From contig CAJBMR010000150.1 in the NCBI GenBank assembly GCA_903954205.1, positions 1 to 6,037 on the forward strand: 6,037 bases of DNA, read 5' to 3'. The translations under genes were made by a program, and so were the position numbers. The stretch's first letter is position 1; the number at the start of each line of letters is the position of its first letter. This document shows, piece by piece, positions 1 to 6,037 of this stretch. The stretch is from an uncultured bacterium (GTDB lineage Bacteria > Actinomycetota > Actinomycetes > S36-B12). The notes under the pieces are model-generated. The model did no database searches. It was not told the origin of the DNA and saw only the letters and a program-made list of their open reading frames with translations.

Positions 1-3000
1 AGATCACGCTCAAGGTCGAGTGCCTACGGGACAAGGTGCTCAGTCCTGACTGCGAGCTCGTCGACCGACTGATGCTCAAGTCCTTTACGGTGAGCCTGGC
101 CGAGACGATCACGCTTGATGCGCAGGCCAACTTCAGGTACGCCGACGACCAGATCTTTGCCATCACGGTCACCGGCGAATACGTCGACTCGAAGAACTGG
201 TCCCTGGCCGGCGCGACGTCTGCCCCGTGGAATCTAGGACAGGGACTCACGCTGGACTCCCTCAGTGCATCGATCAAACGCGCCCCGCGCGGGGAGCAGG
301 AGCCAGACAAGACGGACCTTCTCGTCGACGTCAACGGCACCCTGAAGGGCCTCTCCTTCGGCCCGACGGTCGACGTCACGGCCCTCACGGCCCGTGTCAC
401 CAATCAGTGCGCCGCAGAGGAGACGCGCTGCACCCCAACCGAGATGCGCCTGCAGGTCGACGCGGACATCAAGGCCCTGCTGCCGGGGACGTCGACGCCC
501 ACGCCCTTCAACGTGCGCGCCGCTGCGAATCTCTCGCGTCTCACCTTCACCTTCATCGGCACCGCACAGGATGTAGCCATCGGGCCCCAGGGCATGCAGG
601 TCACCAAGGCGCGCTTCATCCTCACCAACGATGCCGTCACCAACACGTGTCGCCCCAAGGGGAGCCCCGCACCCACGGATGGGGGCTACACGGCCAGCGT
701 GGGCGGCGAGGTCGTGCTCTTGGGCTCGGCCTTCAACGTCAACGCGCAGTTCAACGGCAACGGCTACTGCCTGTGGGGCAGCAGCGGCGGCCTCTACCTC
801 GGAGCACCGGGACTAAGCGCCAAGTCGGGCACTCTCGCCTACACGAACTATGCGGGCGGTGCCGTTCTCGTCACAGACACGCCGTCCACGGGCACGCAGG
901 TCCGTCCCCGGGCCTCGACGATTGACATCTCGCCCAACCGCATCCAACTGAGCGGCGACTTCGAGCTCCCGCCGTCGGTGCGCGACTACCTCGGAGCCAA
1001 CGGCCAGGTGACCTACGAGGCCAACGTCGGCACCGATCTGAGGTCCGCCGAATTCGCGCTGACATTGCAGATGAAGGACGACCTCGTGCTCTATGAGCAG
1101 AGCCAGGCCTCCCCTGGGACAAGCATTCGATCCCAGGTGACGATGAGCTCGGTCGAACTCAAGGTGTCCTACGACGTCCGCGACCCCAAGGCTCAGCTCA
1201 AGCTCACCGCAGCCGGCAAGGTCATCGTCCCCCGTCAGGACGATCCGACGGTCGCGTCCATCACGCCGATCGCCGTCGACGGCGCCTTCACGATCAGCGC
1301 GACCGGCACCGGGATTGAGATCAGTGCGGGTGTGAAGACGACCGACGGCGCCGTCGAAAATGCGTTTGGGCAGCCGGGCCTGACCATCCGCCGCCTGAGC
1401 GTGTCGCTCGGCTTCGCGCTGCCCGTGCCGTCTGCCAAGGCGGCGCTCAATGCCGACGTCACCCTCCCCAGGACTTGGGGCGGGTCGATCGGGATCCAGC
1501 CGGGGGCACCGATCAAGTTGGGGGTATCCCTCGACACCGCTGCCCCGTGCCTCGTGATCCAGATCGGCGAGGAGGAGATCGCCAAGCGCCAGCAGGCACT
1601 GGACCTGGCAAACCTCGGCGTCATCACGGCGAAGTTCTTCAAGCTCGTGCTGGCTCCGGTCGGCTGCTCCCTGCCCAACGCCGGCGGCACGCCGGACAAG
1701 ATCGGCAAGGGCTACGCCTTCGTCTTCGACGGCGAGATCGTGGGCAGTCCGGTGAGACTCGGATTCGAGGTGGGTCTGGGCGACGGCCTCACGGTCAAGG
1801 CGCTCGTCGACCTGCCGAAGCCGATCGACCTCTACGCCGTCCAACTGTCCAACATGGATCGCACCAGCGGGCCCAAACTCGATCTCGACATCGACACCAA
1901 GGCGAGCAAATACGACATCGATATCGACGCCTATCTCGAGGTTGGCAGCGTGAAGTACGGCGTCGGCGTGGCCGTCGCTGTCAAGGGCAGCCTGAAGACG
2001 AGTGGCAAGAACTTCATCACCGCCCAGTTCAAGGGATATGCCACCGGCCGCCTCGGGCCCATCAGCCTGGTGATCCCGGAGAAGCGGGCCAACGGCAAGA
2101 CCGGGCTCGAGGTCGACCTCAAGATCGCCAAGTCCGATGCAGCGAAGGACTCCGACAAGCAGAACTTCGTCCGCGCCGGAGCTGAGATGAGAGTGGGCGT
2201 CGTCGGTCTCAATCTGGTCCTGGAGGCCGACCTCAACTACGCCGAAGGGCAGCTCGTCGAGCTCAAGGCGGTCGTCGACACCACGATCAACATCGTCGTC
2301 GCATCCCTGCGGGCCCGGGTCCAGTTCGACCTGTGCCAGGGCACCCTGTCGCCGATCAAGCAGGATAACTCGGGCTCCAAGTGCACCCGCTTCTCGAACC
2401 TCTCGGGCGCGAGCCCGTCCATCCGAGTCGGGCTCACCGGGCGCTACCGGATCCTATGGTGGAGCAAGGACTACCTGTGGCAGGCCTACAACTCCGAGGG
2501 CAAGGAGGGTCAGGCGCCCACGCCGGACGTGCCGACGCCGCTGGACCTCTCGACGGAGATCCCCGAAGGCGTGGGTAATCCTCAGCTGTCTTCCGCATAC
2601 GTCATCAAGAACCATGACGTGCGCTACTCGGCTCCCAATCGACCCCGCTTCTACGTGAAGACAACCAGGGGCGTTGCTTCGGGAGATATCCCTGCTTGCG
2701 ACACGGCAAGAGTGGGCGCACAGCCATGGGCGCCGAGGGCGGATGACACAAACCCTGAGCTCTCGCCGCAGAACGTCTATCCCATGCAGGAGGGAGAGGT
2801 TTGCGGTCTCGAGGTGCTCATCCCTCTGCAAGGTGAGGACTCGAATGCCACGAGCTATGTTGCCAAGTGCTACGCGACCTACTGCGAAGTGACCACCGGC
2901 GGTGTCGTGGGCCGACTTGTCCCGAGGGATACCGTGCAAGGGGATGAGGCCACTCAGGCCCGCCTTGGACGCGACCAGGCGCTGACCGGTCTCACTGCCC

Positions 3001-3455
3001 CTCCCGGTTTCATGCCGCCAGGGGGAATCCTGGAGAAGGACGGATCAAGCCCGGCGGTGATCGCGGGCTGGGACGGCAAGAGTGAGCTGCGTGCCGAGGC
3101 ATTCTCGCTCAAACTCTTCAACGAGCGAGGGCAGAACGTCTGGTCATTCGGCACCAAGACCCCAGATACTGCGATTTCCAGCCACTTCGAGCTCCGCGGC
3201 TCAGGGAAGTTGTCGCGCCTGATGCAGTTCACTCAGGAACGGCCGGGTGTCTACTCGCTGTCGAGGGAGATCGCCGTAAAGGCCGCTAACGGCGTCAGTG
3301 TCAAGCCGATGCTGGTGGTGTCCGACGGGATGTTCACGGTGTACGACGGATCCATCGGCAAGGACACCGTCATGTGGGGTGTGAAGAAGGACGGCTCGTG
3401 CTTCTACAACAAGGAGCGCGTCAGCCCGCAGGACGCGAACTTCTGCAAGAAGTAG
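1..3455 (+). CDS. Very large beta-rich, probably secreted protein of unknown function (5' end missing)
   Basis: The reading frame is open from the left edge (first full codon at position 3) to TAG at 3453-3455, giving 1150 visible residues. The start lies upstream; the GTG at 36 is only an internal valine codon. I do not recognise the family. Almost the whole length is alternating hydrophobic/polar beta-strand sequence with Gly, Asp and Asn turns, no obvious membrane helix and no catalytic motif. Sixteen cysteines, often in close pairs (residues 7/18, and a Cys-x4-Cys such as KCYATYC), suggest disulfides and export. Residues about 75-470 contain a recurring module (see the repeat entry). Residues 626-645 hold two Asp-alternating strands. 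Residues about 860-1080 are a Cys-richer segment with relaxed codon use. The last ~120 residues resemble a degenerate bulb-type lectin. It is convergent with purQ and 20 nt away. Surface adhesin or envelope structural protein is a guess; that it is a real gene is near certain. Confidence 0.9.
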   Translation, partial: ITLKVECLRDKVLSPDCELVDRLMLKSFTVSLAETITLDAQANFRYADDQIFAITVTGEYVDSKNWSLAGATSAPWNLGQGLTLDSLSASIKRAPRGEQEPDKTDLLVDVNGTLKGLSFGPTVDVTALTARVTNQCAAEETRCTPTEMRLQVDADIKALLPGTSTPTPFNVRAAANLSRLTFTFIGTAQDVAIGPQGMQVTKARFILTNDAVTNTCRPKGSPAPTDGGYTASVGGEVVLLGSAFNVNAQFNGNGYCLWGSSGGLYLGAPGLSAKSGTLAYTNYAGGAVLVTDTPSTGTQVRPRASTIDISPNRIQLSGDFELPPSVRDYLGANGQVTYEANVGTDLRSAEFALTLQMKDDLVLYEQSQASPGTSIRSQVTMSSVELKVSYDVRDPKAQLKLTAAGKVIVPRQDDPTVASITPIAVDGAFTISATGTGIEISAGVKTTDGAVENAFGQPGLTIRRLSVSLGFALPVPSAKAALNADVTLPRTWGGSIGIQPGAPIKLGVSLDTAAPCLVIQIGEEEIAKRQQALDLANLGVITAKFFKLVLAPVGCSLPNAGGTPDKIGKGYAFVFDGEIVGSPVRLGFEVGLGDGLTVKALVDLPKPIDLYAVQLSNMDRTSGPKLDLDIDTKASKYDIDIDAYLEVGSVKYGVGVAVAVKGSLKTSGKNFITAQFKGYATGRLGPISLVIPEKRANGKTGLEVDLKIAKSDAAKDSDKQNFVRAGAEMRVGVVGLNLVLEADLNYAEGQLVELKAVVDTTINIVVASLRARVQFDLCQGTLSPIKQDNSGSKCTRFSNLSGASPSIRVGLTGRYRILWWSKDYLWQAYNSEGKEGQAPTPDVPTPLDLSTEIPEGVGNPQLSSAYVIKNHDVRYSAPNRPRFYVKTTRGVASGDIPACDTARVGAQPWAPRADDTNPELSPQNVYPMQEGEVCGLEVLIPLQGEDSNATSYVAKCYATYCEVTTGGVVGRLVPRDTVQGDEATQARLGRDQALTGLTAPPGFMPPGGILEKDGSSPAVIAGWDGKSELRAEAFSLKLFNERGQNVWSFGTKTPDTAISSHFELRGSGKLSRLMQFTQERPGVYSLSREIAVKAANGVSVKPMLVVSDGMFTVYDGSIGKDTVMWGVKKDGSCFYNKERVSPQDANFCKK
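228..1400 (+). repeat. Recurring beta module inside the giant protein (protein-level repeat)
   Basis: Five places share a short turn of the form G-x-(P)-G-L followed by an amphipathic strand. They are NLGQGLTLDSLSASI (G79), LSFGPTVDVTALTARV (G120), AIGPQGMQVTKARFIL (G194), YLGAPGLSAKSGTLAY (G267) and AFGQPGLTIRRLSVSL (G456), numbering residues from the codon at position 3. Copies two to four lie about 73-75 residues apart. The second and third copies are followed by asparagine-cysteine loops (TNQC, TNTC) and then a hydrophobic strand pair. The similarity is in pattern rather than in identical residues or DNA, so the copies are old duplications. Elongated repeat-beta folds such as AsmA/TamB-like grooves give a comparable pattern, but I see no specific family signature. 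Confidence 0.45.
3096..3440 (+). other. C-terminal region resembling a degenerate bulb-type (B_lectin) domain
   Basis: Two segments match the strand pattern of mannose-binding bulb lectins, whose signature is QxDxNxVxY followed by a tryptophan strand. Residues 1034-1048 read FSLKLFNERGQNVWS, like the family's LVLY...G..VWS. Residues 1107-1125 begin SDGMFTVYDGS and end with the MW pair at 1124-1125, like SDGNLVLYDGS..LW. In the second segment the Asp and final Tyr of the sugar site are kept, but Gln is replaced by Val and Asn by Met. Even if the fold is right, classic mannose binding may therefore be lost. The similarity comes from pattern recall, not from a search. Confidence 0.35.
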
Positions 3456-3458
3456 TCG

Positions 3459-3493
3459 CTGGTGGGGTCTCGTGACTAGCGGGAACCCACCAG
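3459..3493. terminator. Hairpin between convergent genes, likely bidirectional terminator
   Basis: CTGGTGGG at 3459-3466 pairs perfectly with CCCACCAG at 3486-3493. After one G/A mismatch (3467/3485), TCTCG at 3468-3472 pairs with CGGGA at 3480-3484, with one G-U wobble in the plus-strand RNA. The loop is TGACTAG (3473-3479). The structure begins three bases after the stop of the giant gene and contains the purQ stop codon. There is no U-tract on either side, which is common for terminators of high-GC Gram-positive bacteria. The wobble makes the plus-strand RNA slightly more stable than the minus-strand one. Confidence 0.6.
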
Positions 3494-4150
3494 GGCGTTG
3501 ACTGCGGAGACGAAGAAGCCCAGGCCGTCCGTCGAGGGACCGGTGAGCGACTCGACGGCGTGCTCCGGATGAGGCATGAGGCCGACGATCGTGCCGGAGG
3601 GATTGGAGATACCTGCGATGTCGCGCAGGCTGCCATTGGGATTGACATCGAGGTAGCGCGCGATGACCAGGCCCTCGCCCTCGAGGCGGTCGAGCGTCGC
3701 GTCGTCGGCGACATAGCCACCCTCGCCGTTCTTGAGCGGGATGACGATCTCCTCGCCCTCGGCGTAGGCATTGGTCCACGTCGTGTCGGTGCGTTCCATG
3801 CGAACGCGCTGATCGCGACAGATGAAGTGCAGGTGGTCGTTGCGGGTGAGGGCACCGGGGAGCAGGTGGGACTCGCAGAGGATCTGGAAGCCATTGCAGA
3901 TGCCCAGTACAGGTAGGCCCTCGCCCGCGCGCGCGATGATCGACGTCATGACTGGCGCAAACTTCGCGATGGCACCGCAGCGCAGGTAGTCGCCGTAGGA
4001 AAAGCCACCGGGGAGGACGACGGCATCGACACCCTTGAGGTCGTCGTCGCCATGCCAGAGGGAGACGGACTCGCCGCCGGCGAGGCGCACCGCACGCGCG
4101 GCGTCGCGATCGTCAAGCGAGCCGGGGAAGGTAACGACGCCGATCTTCAC
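3476..4150 (-). CDS. purQ: Phosphoribosylformylglycinamidine synthase subunit PurQ (glutaminase)
   Basis: PurQ is the class-I glutamine amidotransferase subunit of FGAM synthetase, the fourth step of de novo purine synthesis. It hydrolyses glutamine and passes ammonia to PurL, which converts FGAR to FGAM using ATP. The 224 residues match the usual length. The N-terminus MKIGVVTFPGS is typical of the family. The oxyanion region is LPGGFSYGDYLRCGA (residues 46-60). The nucleophile is Cys85 in GICNGFQ. The catalytic His194 and Glu196 lie in MPHPEHA. The start is GTG, preceded by GAGGA within the end of purS, and no upstream alternative fits the family N-terminus. Only 2 nt separate it from purS, so the two genes are almost certainly cotranscribed and translationally coupled. 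purL does not follow; the next gene is convergent. All key residues are intact. Confidence 0.97.
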   Translation of the reverse strand: MKIGVVTFPGSLDDRDAARAVRLAGGESVSLWHGDDDLKGVDAVVLPGGFSYGDYLRCGAIAKFAPVMTSIIARAGEGLPVLGICNGFQILCESHLLPGALTRNDHLHFICRDQRVRMERTDTTWTNAYAEGEEIVIPLKNGEGGYVADDATLDRLEGEGLVIARYLDVNPNGSLRDIAGISNPSGTIVGLMPHPEHAVESLTGPSTDGLGFFVSAVNALVGSR

Positions 4151-4152
4151 CG

Positions 4153-4398
4153 CTAGTCCTCGACCCGGAGCGTGTAGCTCTCGATCACGGGGTTGCTCAG
4201 CAGCTCCTCCGCCATGCGATGCAGGTCGGCGAGTGCCGCATCGGTGGCGTCGCCGTCGAGGGTGATCTCGAAGCGCTTGCCCTGGCGCACATCGGCGACA
4301 CCATGCACATCAAGGCGTGCGAAGGCACCCATGACGGCGCGGCCCTGCGGGTCGAGGATCTCCGGCTTGAGCATGACGTCGACGACGACGCGGGCCAT
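4153..4398 (-). CDS. purS: Phosphoribosylformylglycinamidine synthase subunit PurS
   Basis: PurS is the small structural subunit that, as a dimer, bridges PurQ and small-type PurL in the multi-subunit FGAM synthetase of Gram-positive bacteria, archaea and some alphaproteobacteria. The 81 residues match the family length. Family features are visible in order: the first strand ARVVVDVMLKPEILDPQG (residues 2-19), the segment VADVRQGKRFEI (34-45), and the C-terminal NPVIESYTLRVED (69-81), whose NPVIE is characteristic. The ATG at 4396-4398 is chosen because it begins the family N-terminus and has GAGGAG 5 nt upstream. The frame is open further upstream to 4560, but that extension is Arg/Pro-rich and overlaps the neighbouring gene. 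It is the first gene of the purS-purQ pair and lies 76 nt after the preceding secreted-protein gene. Confidence 0.96.
   Translation of the reverse strand: MARVVVDVMLKPEILDPQGRAVMGAFARLDVHGVADVRQGKRFEITLDGDATDAALADLHRMAEELLSNPVIESYTLRVED
4156..4161 (-). promoter_or_regulatory. Ribosome binding site of purQ
   Basis: On the minus strand GAGGAC ends 5 nt before the GTG start of purQ. It lies within the last codons of purS, which fits translational coupling and supports the GTG start. Confidence 0.55.
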
Positions 4399-4403
4399 CG
4401 GAT

Positions 4404-4409
4404 CTCCTC
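4404..4409 (-). promoter_or_regulatory. Ribosome binding site of purS
   Basis: GAGGAG on the minus strand, 5 nt before the ATG. It decides the purS start against the longer open frame upstream. Confidence 0.75.
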
Positions 4410-4427
4410 GGGGTCGGCTGCGCCGCC

Positions 4428-4433
4428 AGTCTA
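4428..4433 (-). promoter_or_regulatory. Possible -10 element for purS-purQ
   Basis: The 76-nt gap before purS contains TAGACT on the minus strand, matching the TAnnnT form of a housekeeping -10 box and leaving about 30 nt to the ATG. No recognisable -35 sequence lies 16-18 nt upstream (the DNA there is GC-only). Read-through from the upstream gene is therefore equally possible. The rest of the gap holds only a weak 4-bp GC stem at 4449-4459. Confidence 0.2.
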
Positions 4434-4474
4434 TGGGCGAGCCACGTGCCCCGGCGGGGAGGTCCGCGGGCCTG

Positions 4475-5728
4475 TCAGCGCCAGAAGCGACCGGTCTTGC
4501 GCCACATGGTCGGTGACTGCTGCGCCGAGGACACCTGGCCTGCGGCTCCACCGAAGTCACCGGTGCCCCCGACGATCGGGCGCGAGACGGGCGTGCCGTC
4601 CTCCCCCGTGGAGAGCGTGATGCCGGTGACGATCATGGTGCCGGTCTTGAACTCCTGCTCGAGCATCGTGAGCACGGGCGTAACACCGTCGATCTCGTCG
4701 TACTCGATACGGCTGGCGAAGTAGTCGCCGGACTTCTTCTTGTCGCCGGCGGCCTTGAACATCGATCCGCCGACGCCGAGGAAGGTGCCTCCGGGGATCT
4801 CGACGGTGGCGGGATTGCTGCCTGCGTCCTCGAACCACGTGAGCGGCTTGGCACTGCCCGAGGGCGCTGCAAGCTTGGCGGTGATCGAGCGGCCGTTGGC
4901 GCTCAGGGTGAGCTCGCCGCGGTAGCCCGACAGCGACCCCGTGCCGCCGAGGACCGCGAATGTCGATGTTTGCGCGGGGCCTGCCTTGCTCCGGGCGATC
5001 GTGCGCGCGAAGAGCGAACCGGTCGCGGTAACGACCTGCATGTCGACGGCGTCGGTCACGACACCACGGGCATCGCCGGCGCGGGTCGCGATGAGAACGT
5101 AGGAGTCGGTTGCCCCCGTCGCACGCAGCAGCGAGACGTCACCGATCCCCTGCGGGGCACTGCCCTGGTGCGCCGCCTCGACGATGTTGTCGAAGGCGAA
5201 GGTCTGCGCCTTCAGGTCCTTGTCGACGAAGATGTCGTAGGCCATGAGGTACTTGTCGCCCACCTTGCGGATGAGCAGGGTGCCGCGCGCGGAGGCGTAG
5301 GCCCCCGTGCCTCCCGTCACGGGCATCACGTGCAGGTCCACCGGCGGCTTGCCCTTGGGGTCCTCGTTGACGGACTGCGCGAAGATCTGGCCGTCCTTGA
5401 GCTGGATCTGCGATTGGGTATCGCGCAGCTCCGCATCCTTCTTGGGCGAGGGAGCGACCACGCGCAGCACCGTGGTGAGCGTGCCCACCTTCTTGCCGGC
5501 CATGTCGCTCACGGTGCCCTGGGTGATCGTGAGGTCACCGATCGCCTTGGCATTGCCGTAGGAGGCGACCTGTCGGCTTGTGAACTTCGCGTAGAAGCTG
5601 AAGGTCTTCTTCACCACCGCGCGCGCCGTGGGCTCTGCAGCGGGTGCCGGAGCGGCCGTCGCGGGTGCGGCGACGAGGGCGGTCGCGGCAAGTGCTGCTG
5701 CCGCGAGCGAGGTGACGATGACCTTCAC
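4475..5728 (-). CDS. Secreted protein with three GGTG beta-barrel-like repeats (allene oxide cyclase/dirigent-like)
   Basis: This is a 417-residue exported protein. The start chosen is GTG at 5728, because GGAGGA lies just before it and the product begins with a Sec signal: a single Lys, a long Ala/Val/Leu core (residues 3-22) and a likely cleavage after ATA at residue 25. An in-frame ATG 7 codons upstream has no ribosome binding site. The mature part contains three copies of one pattern: a hydrophobic strand (IFAQSV 115-120, LFARTI 239-244, MIVTGI 365-370), a polar loop, a short strand, then GGTG (139, 261, 387) and a Gly about 7 residues later (GGTGAYASARG is the clearest). GGTG followed by a G-rich turn is typical of allene oxide cyclase and dirigent barrels. 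The ligand or reaction is unknown, and no catalytic residues can be assigned. It lies downstream of a META-domain gene on the same strand. The fold assignment is inference from pattern; the gene and its export are well supported. Confidence 0.88.
   Translation of the reverse strand: MKVIVTSLAAAALAATALVAAPATAAPAPAAEPTARAVVKKTFSFYAKFTSRQVASYGNAKAIGDLTITQGTVSDMAGKKVGTLTTVLRVVAPSPKKDAELRDTQSQIQLKDGQIFAQSVNEDPKGKPPVDLHVMPVTGGTGAYASARGTLLIRKVGDKYLMAYDIFVDKDLKAQTFAFDNIVEAAHQGSAPQGIGDVSLLRATGATDSYVLIATRAGDARGVVTDAVDMQVVTATGSLFARTIARSKAGPAQTSTFAVLGGTGSLSGYRGELTLSANGRSITAKLAAPSGSAKPLTWFEDAGSNPATVEIPGGTFLGVGGSMFKAAGDKKKSGDYFASRIEYDEIDGVTPVLTMLEQEFKTGTMIVTGITLSTGEDGTPVSRPIVGGTGDFGGAAGQVSSAQQSPTMWRKTGRFWR
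4538..5395 (-). repeat. Threefold internal repeat of the GGTG protein
   Basis: Protein-level repeat. The units align around GGTG at residues 139, 261 and 387 (bases 5303-5314, 4937-4948 and 4559-4570), spaced 122 and 126 residues. In each, a G-h-h-h strand starts 24-26 residues before GGTG: GQIFAQSV, GSLFARTI and GTMIVTGI. The period is close to the length of one small eight-stranded barrel. The units have diverged strongly in DNA and protein, so the duplication is ancient. Confidence 0.7.
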
Positions 5729-5731
5729 GTG

Positions 5732-5737
5732 TCCTCC
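5732..5737 (-). promoter_or_regulatory. Ribosome binding site deciding the GTG start
   Basis: GGAGGA on the minus strand, 3 nt before the GTG at 5726-5728. The spacing is slightly short but the match is strong. The upstream ATG at 5747-5749 has no purine-rich sequence ahead of it. Confidence 0.6.
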
Positions 5738-5751
5738 AGAGGTTCCCATTG

Positions 5752-5757
5752 AGGGTA
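5752..5757 (-). promoter_or_regulatory. Possible -10 element of the secreted GGTG protein gene
   Basis: In the 60-nt gap after the META-domain gene, TACCCT on the minus strand fits the TAnnnT form and would place the transcript start shortly before the ribosome binding site. The matching -35 (TTCCCT, 18 nt upstream) is poor, so read-through from the META-domain gene is an alternative. Confidence 0.2.
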
Positions 5758-5788
5758 CGTCGTCGAACGAGGTCGAGGGAAATCGATG

Positions 5789-6037
5789 CTAGGCAGCGGG
5801 CGGCAGATCGCTGCGGTAGACGAGTAGGCGGCTCGCCGTACCCACGGCAAGCACATCGGCATTCAGCAGGTAGGGCACCTGACCCTGGAGGACCGAGGTG
5901 ACGGCGGCCTCGACCTTCATGGCGAGGTCGGGGCACATCATGCGCGTGATGGCCATCGGGCCGATCTGGATGGTGTCGTCATGCACCGTGACGCTCGCAT
6001 GGCCGTTATTGCAGCCAGCCTCGACATGCAGGTGGCC
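5789..6037 (-). CDS. META-domain (HslJ/DUF306-like) protein, C-terminal part only
   Basis: The frame is open to the right edge, so only the last 82 residues are visible; the true start is outside. The sequence fits a META domain: GCNN at residues 8-11, a short strand, IQIGPMAITRMMCPD (23-37) matching the family's G-x-hA-x-T-x-x-x-C-P signature, a helix (MKVEAAVTSVLQG), and final strands ending LLVYRSD. Both conserved cysteines (9 and 35) are present, and about ten residues follow the last strand. META domains occur in exported or lipid-anchored proteins such as HslJ, linked to novobiocin resistance and motility in other bacteria. No precise role can be assigned here. The N-terminal part, which would show a signal peptide or a second domain, is not visible. 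The secreted GGTG protein gene follows 60 nt downstream on the same strand. Confidence 0.85.
   Translation of the reverse strand, partial: GHLHVEAGCNNGHASVTVHDDTIQIGPMAITRMMCPDLAMKVEAAVTSVLQGQVPYLLNADVLAVGTASRLLVYRSDLPPAA

Noticed and set aside
813..1844. A 343-codon open frame on the minus strand, opposite the giant gene
   Set aside because: Its product is Arg/Asp/Gly-rich low-complexity sequence with no family features. It mirrors the high-GC third positions of the plus-strand gene, which explains the lack of stops.
1918..1927. Perfect 10-bp palindrome TCGATATCGA as a possible operator
   Set aside because: It lies deep in a coding region and follows from the alternating Asp-Ile codons.
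4443..4448. CACGTG palindrome and 4-bp GC stem (4449-4459) before purS
   Set aside because: A six-base palindrome is expected by chance, and the stem is too short for a convincing terminator or riboswitch. No purine riboswitch core was recognised.
4399..4560. N-terminal extension of purS to 4560
   Set aside because: The extra residues are Arg/Pro-rich, overlap the end of the upstream gene and are absent from the PurS family. The ATG at 4396-4398 has a good ribosome binding site.
5729..5749. ATG start 7 codons upstream of the chosen GTG of the secreted protein
   Set aside because: No ribosome binding site precedes it, and it would translate through the GGAGGA that sits properly ahead of the GTG.
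4970..5752. A 260-codon open frame on the plus strand, opposite the secreted GGTG protein gene
   Set aside because: The product is compositionally biased (Arg, Gly, Val, Asp, His). The minus-strand frame has a signal peptide, a ribosome binding site and internal repeats, so this is its shadow.

Overview
The window looks like chromosomal DNA of a high-GC Gram-positive bacterium (Actinomycetota). The evidence is high G+C at third codon positions, GTG start codons, alanine-rich Sec signals, and a stand-alone purS directly followed by purQ. I cannot name a genus from the sequence alone.

Layout: (1) Positions 1-3455, plus strand, hold the last 1150 codons of a very large protein of unknown function. 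It is cysteine-containing and beta-strand-rich, and is probably exported. Its 5' end lies outside the window. It contains recurring glycine-proline beta modules, an alternating Asp strand pair, a segment with relaxed codon use, and a C-terminus that resembles a degenerate bulb-type (mannose-lectin) fold. (2) Positions 3459-3493 form a strong hairpin between the convergent genes. It encloses the purQ stop codon and is a likely shared terminator. (3) Positions 3476-4398, minus strand, hold purS-purQ, two subunits of formylglycinamidine ribonucleotide (FGAM) synthetase. They are 2 nt apart, and purL does not follow. (4) Positions 4475-5728, minus strand, encode a 417-residue secreted protein with three internal repeats, each carrying a GGTG turn. 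It resembles three fused allene-oxide-cyclase/dirigent-type barrels. (5) Positions 5789-6037, minus strand, hold the C-terminal 82 codons of a META-domain (HslJ/DUF306) protein that runs off the right edge.

The purine genes are housekeeping. The other three genes appear to encode cell-envelope or secreted beta-rich proteins. The most interesting items are the triplicated GGTG-barrel protein and the giant beta-repeat protein. No mobile element, CRISPR array, tRNA or rRNA was seen, and no stretch over 300 bases lacks a gene.
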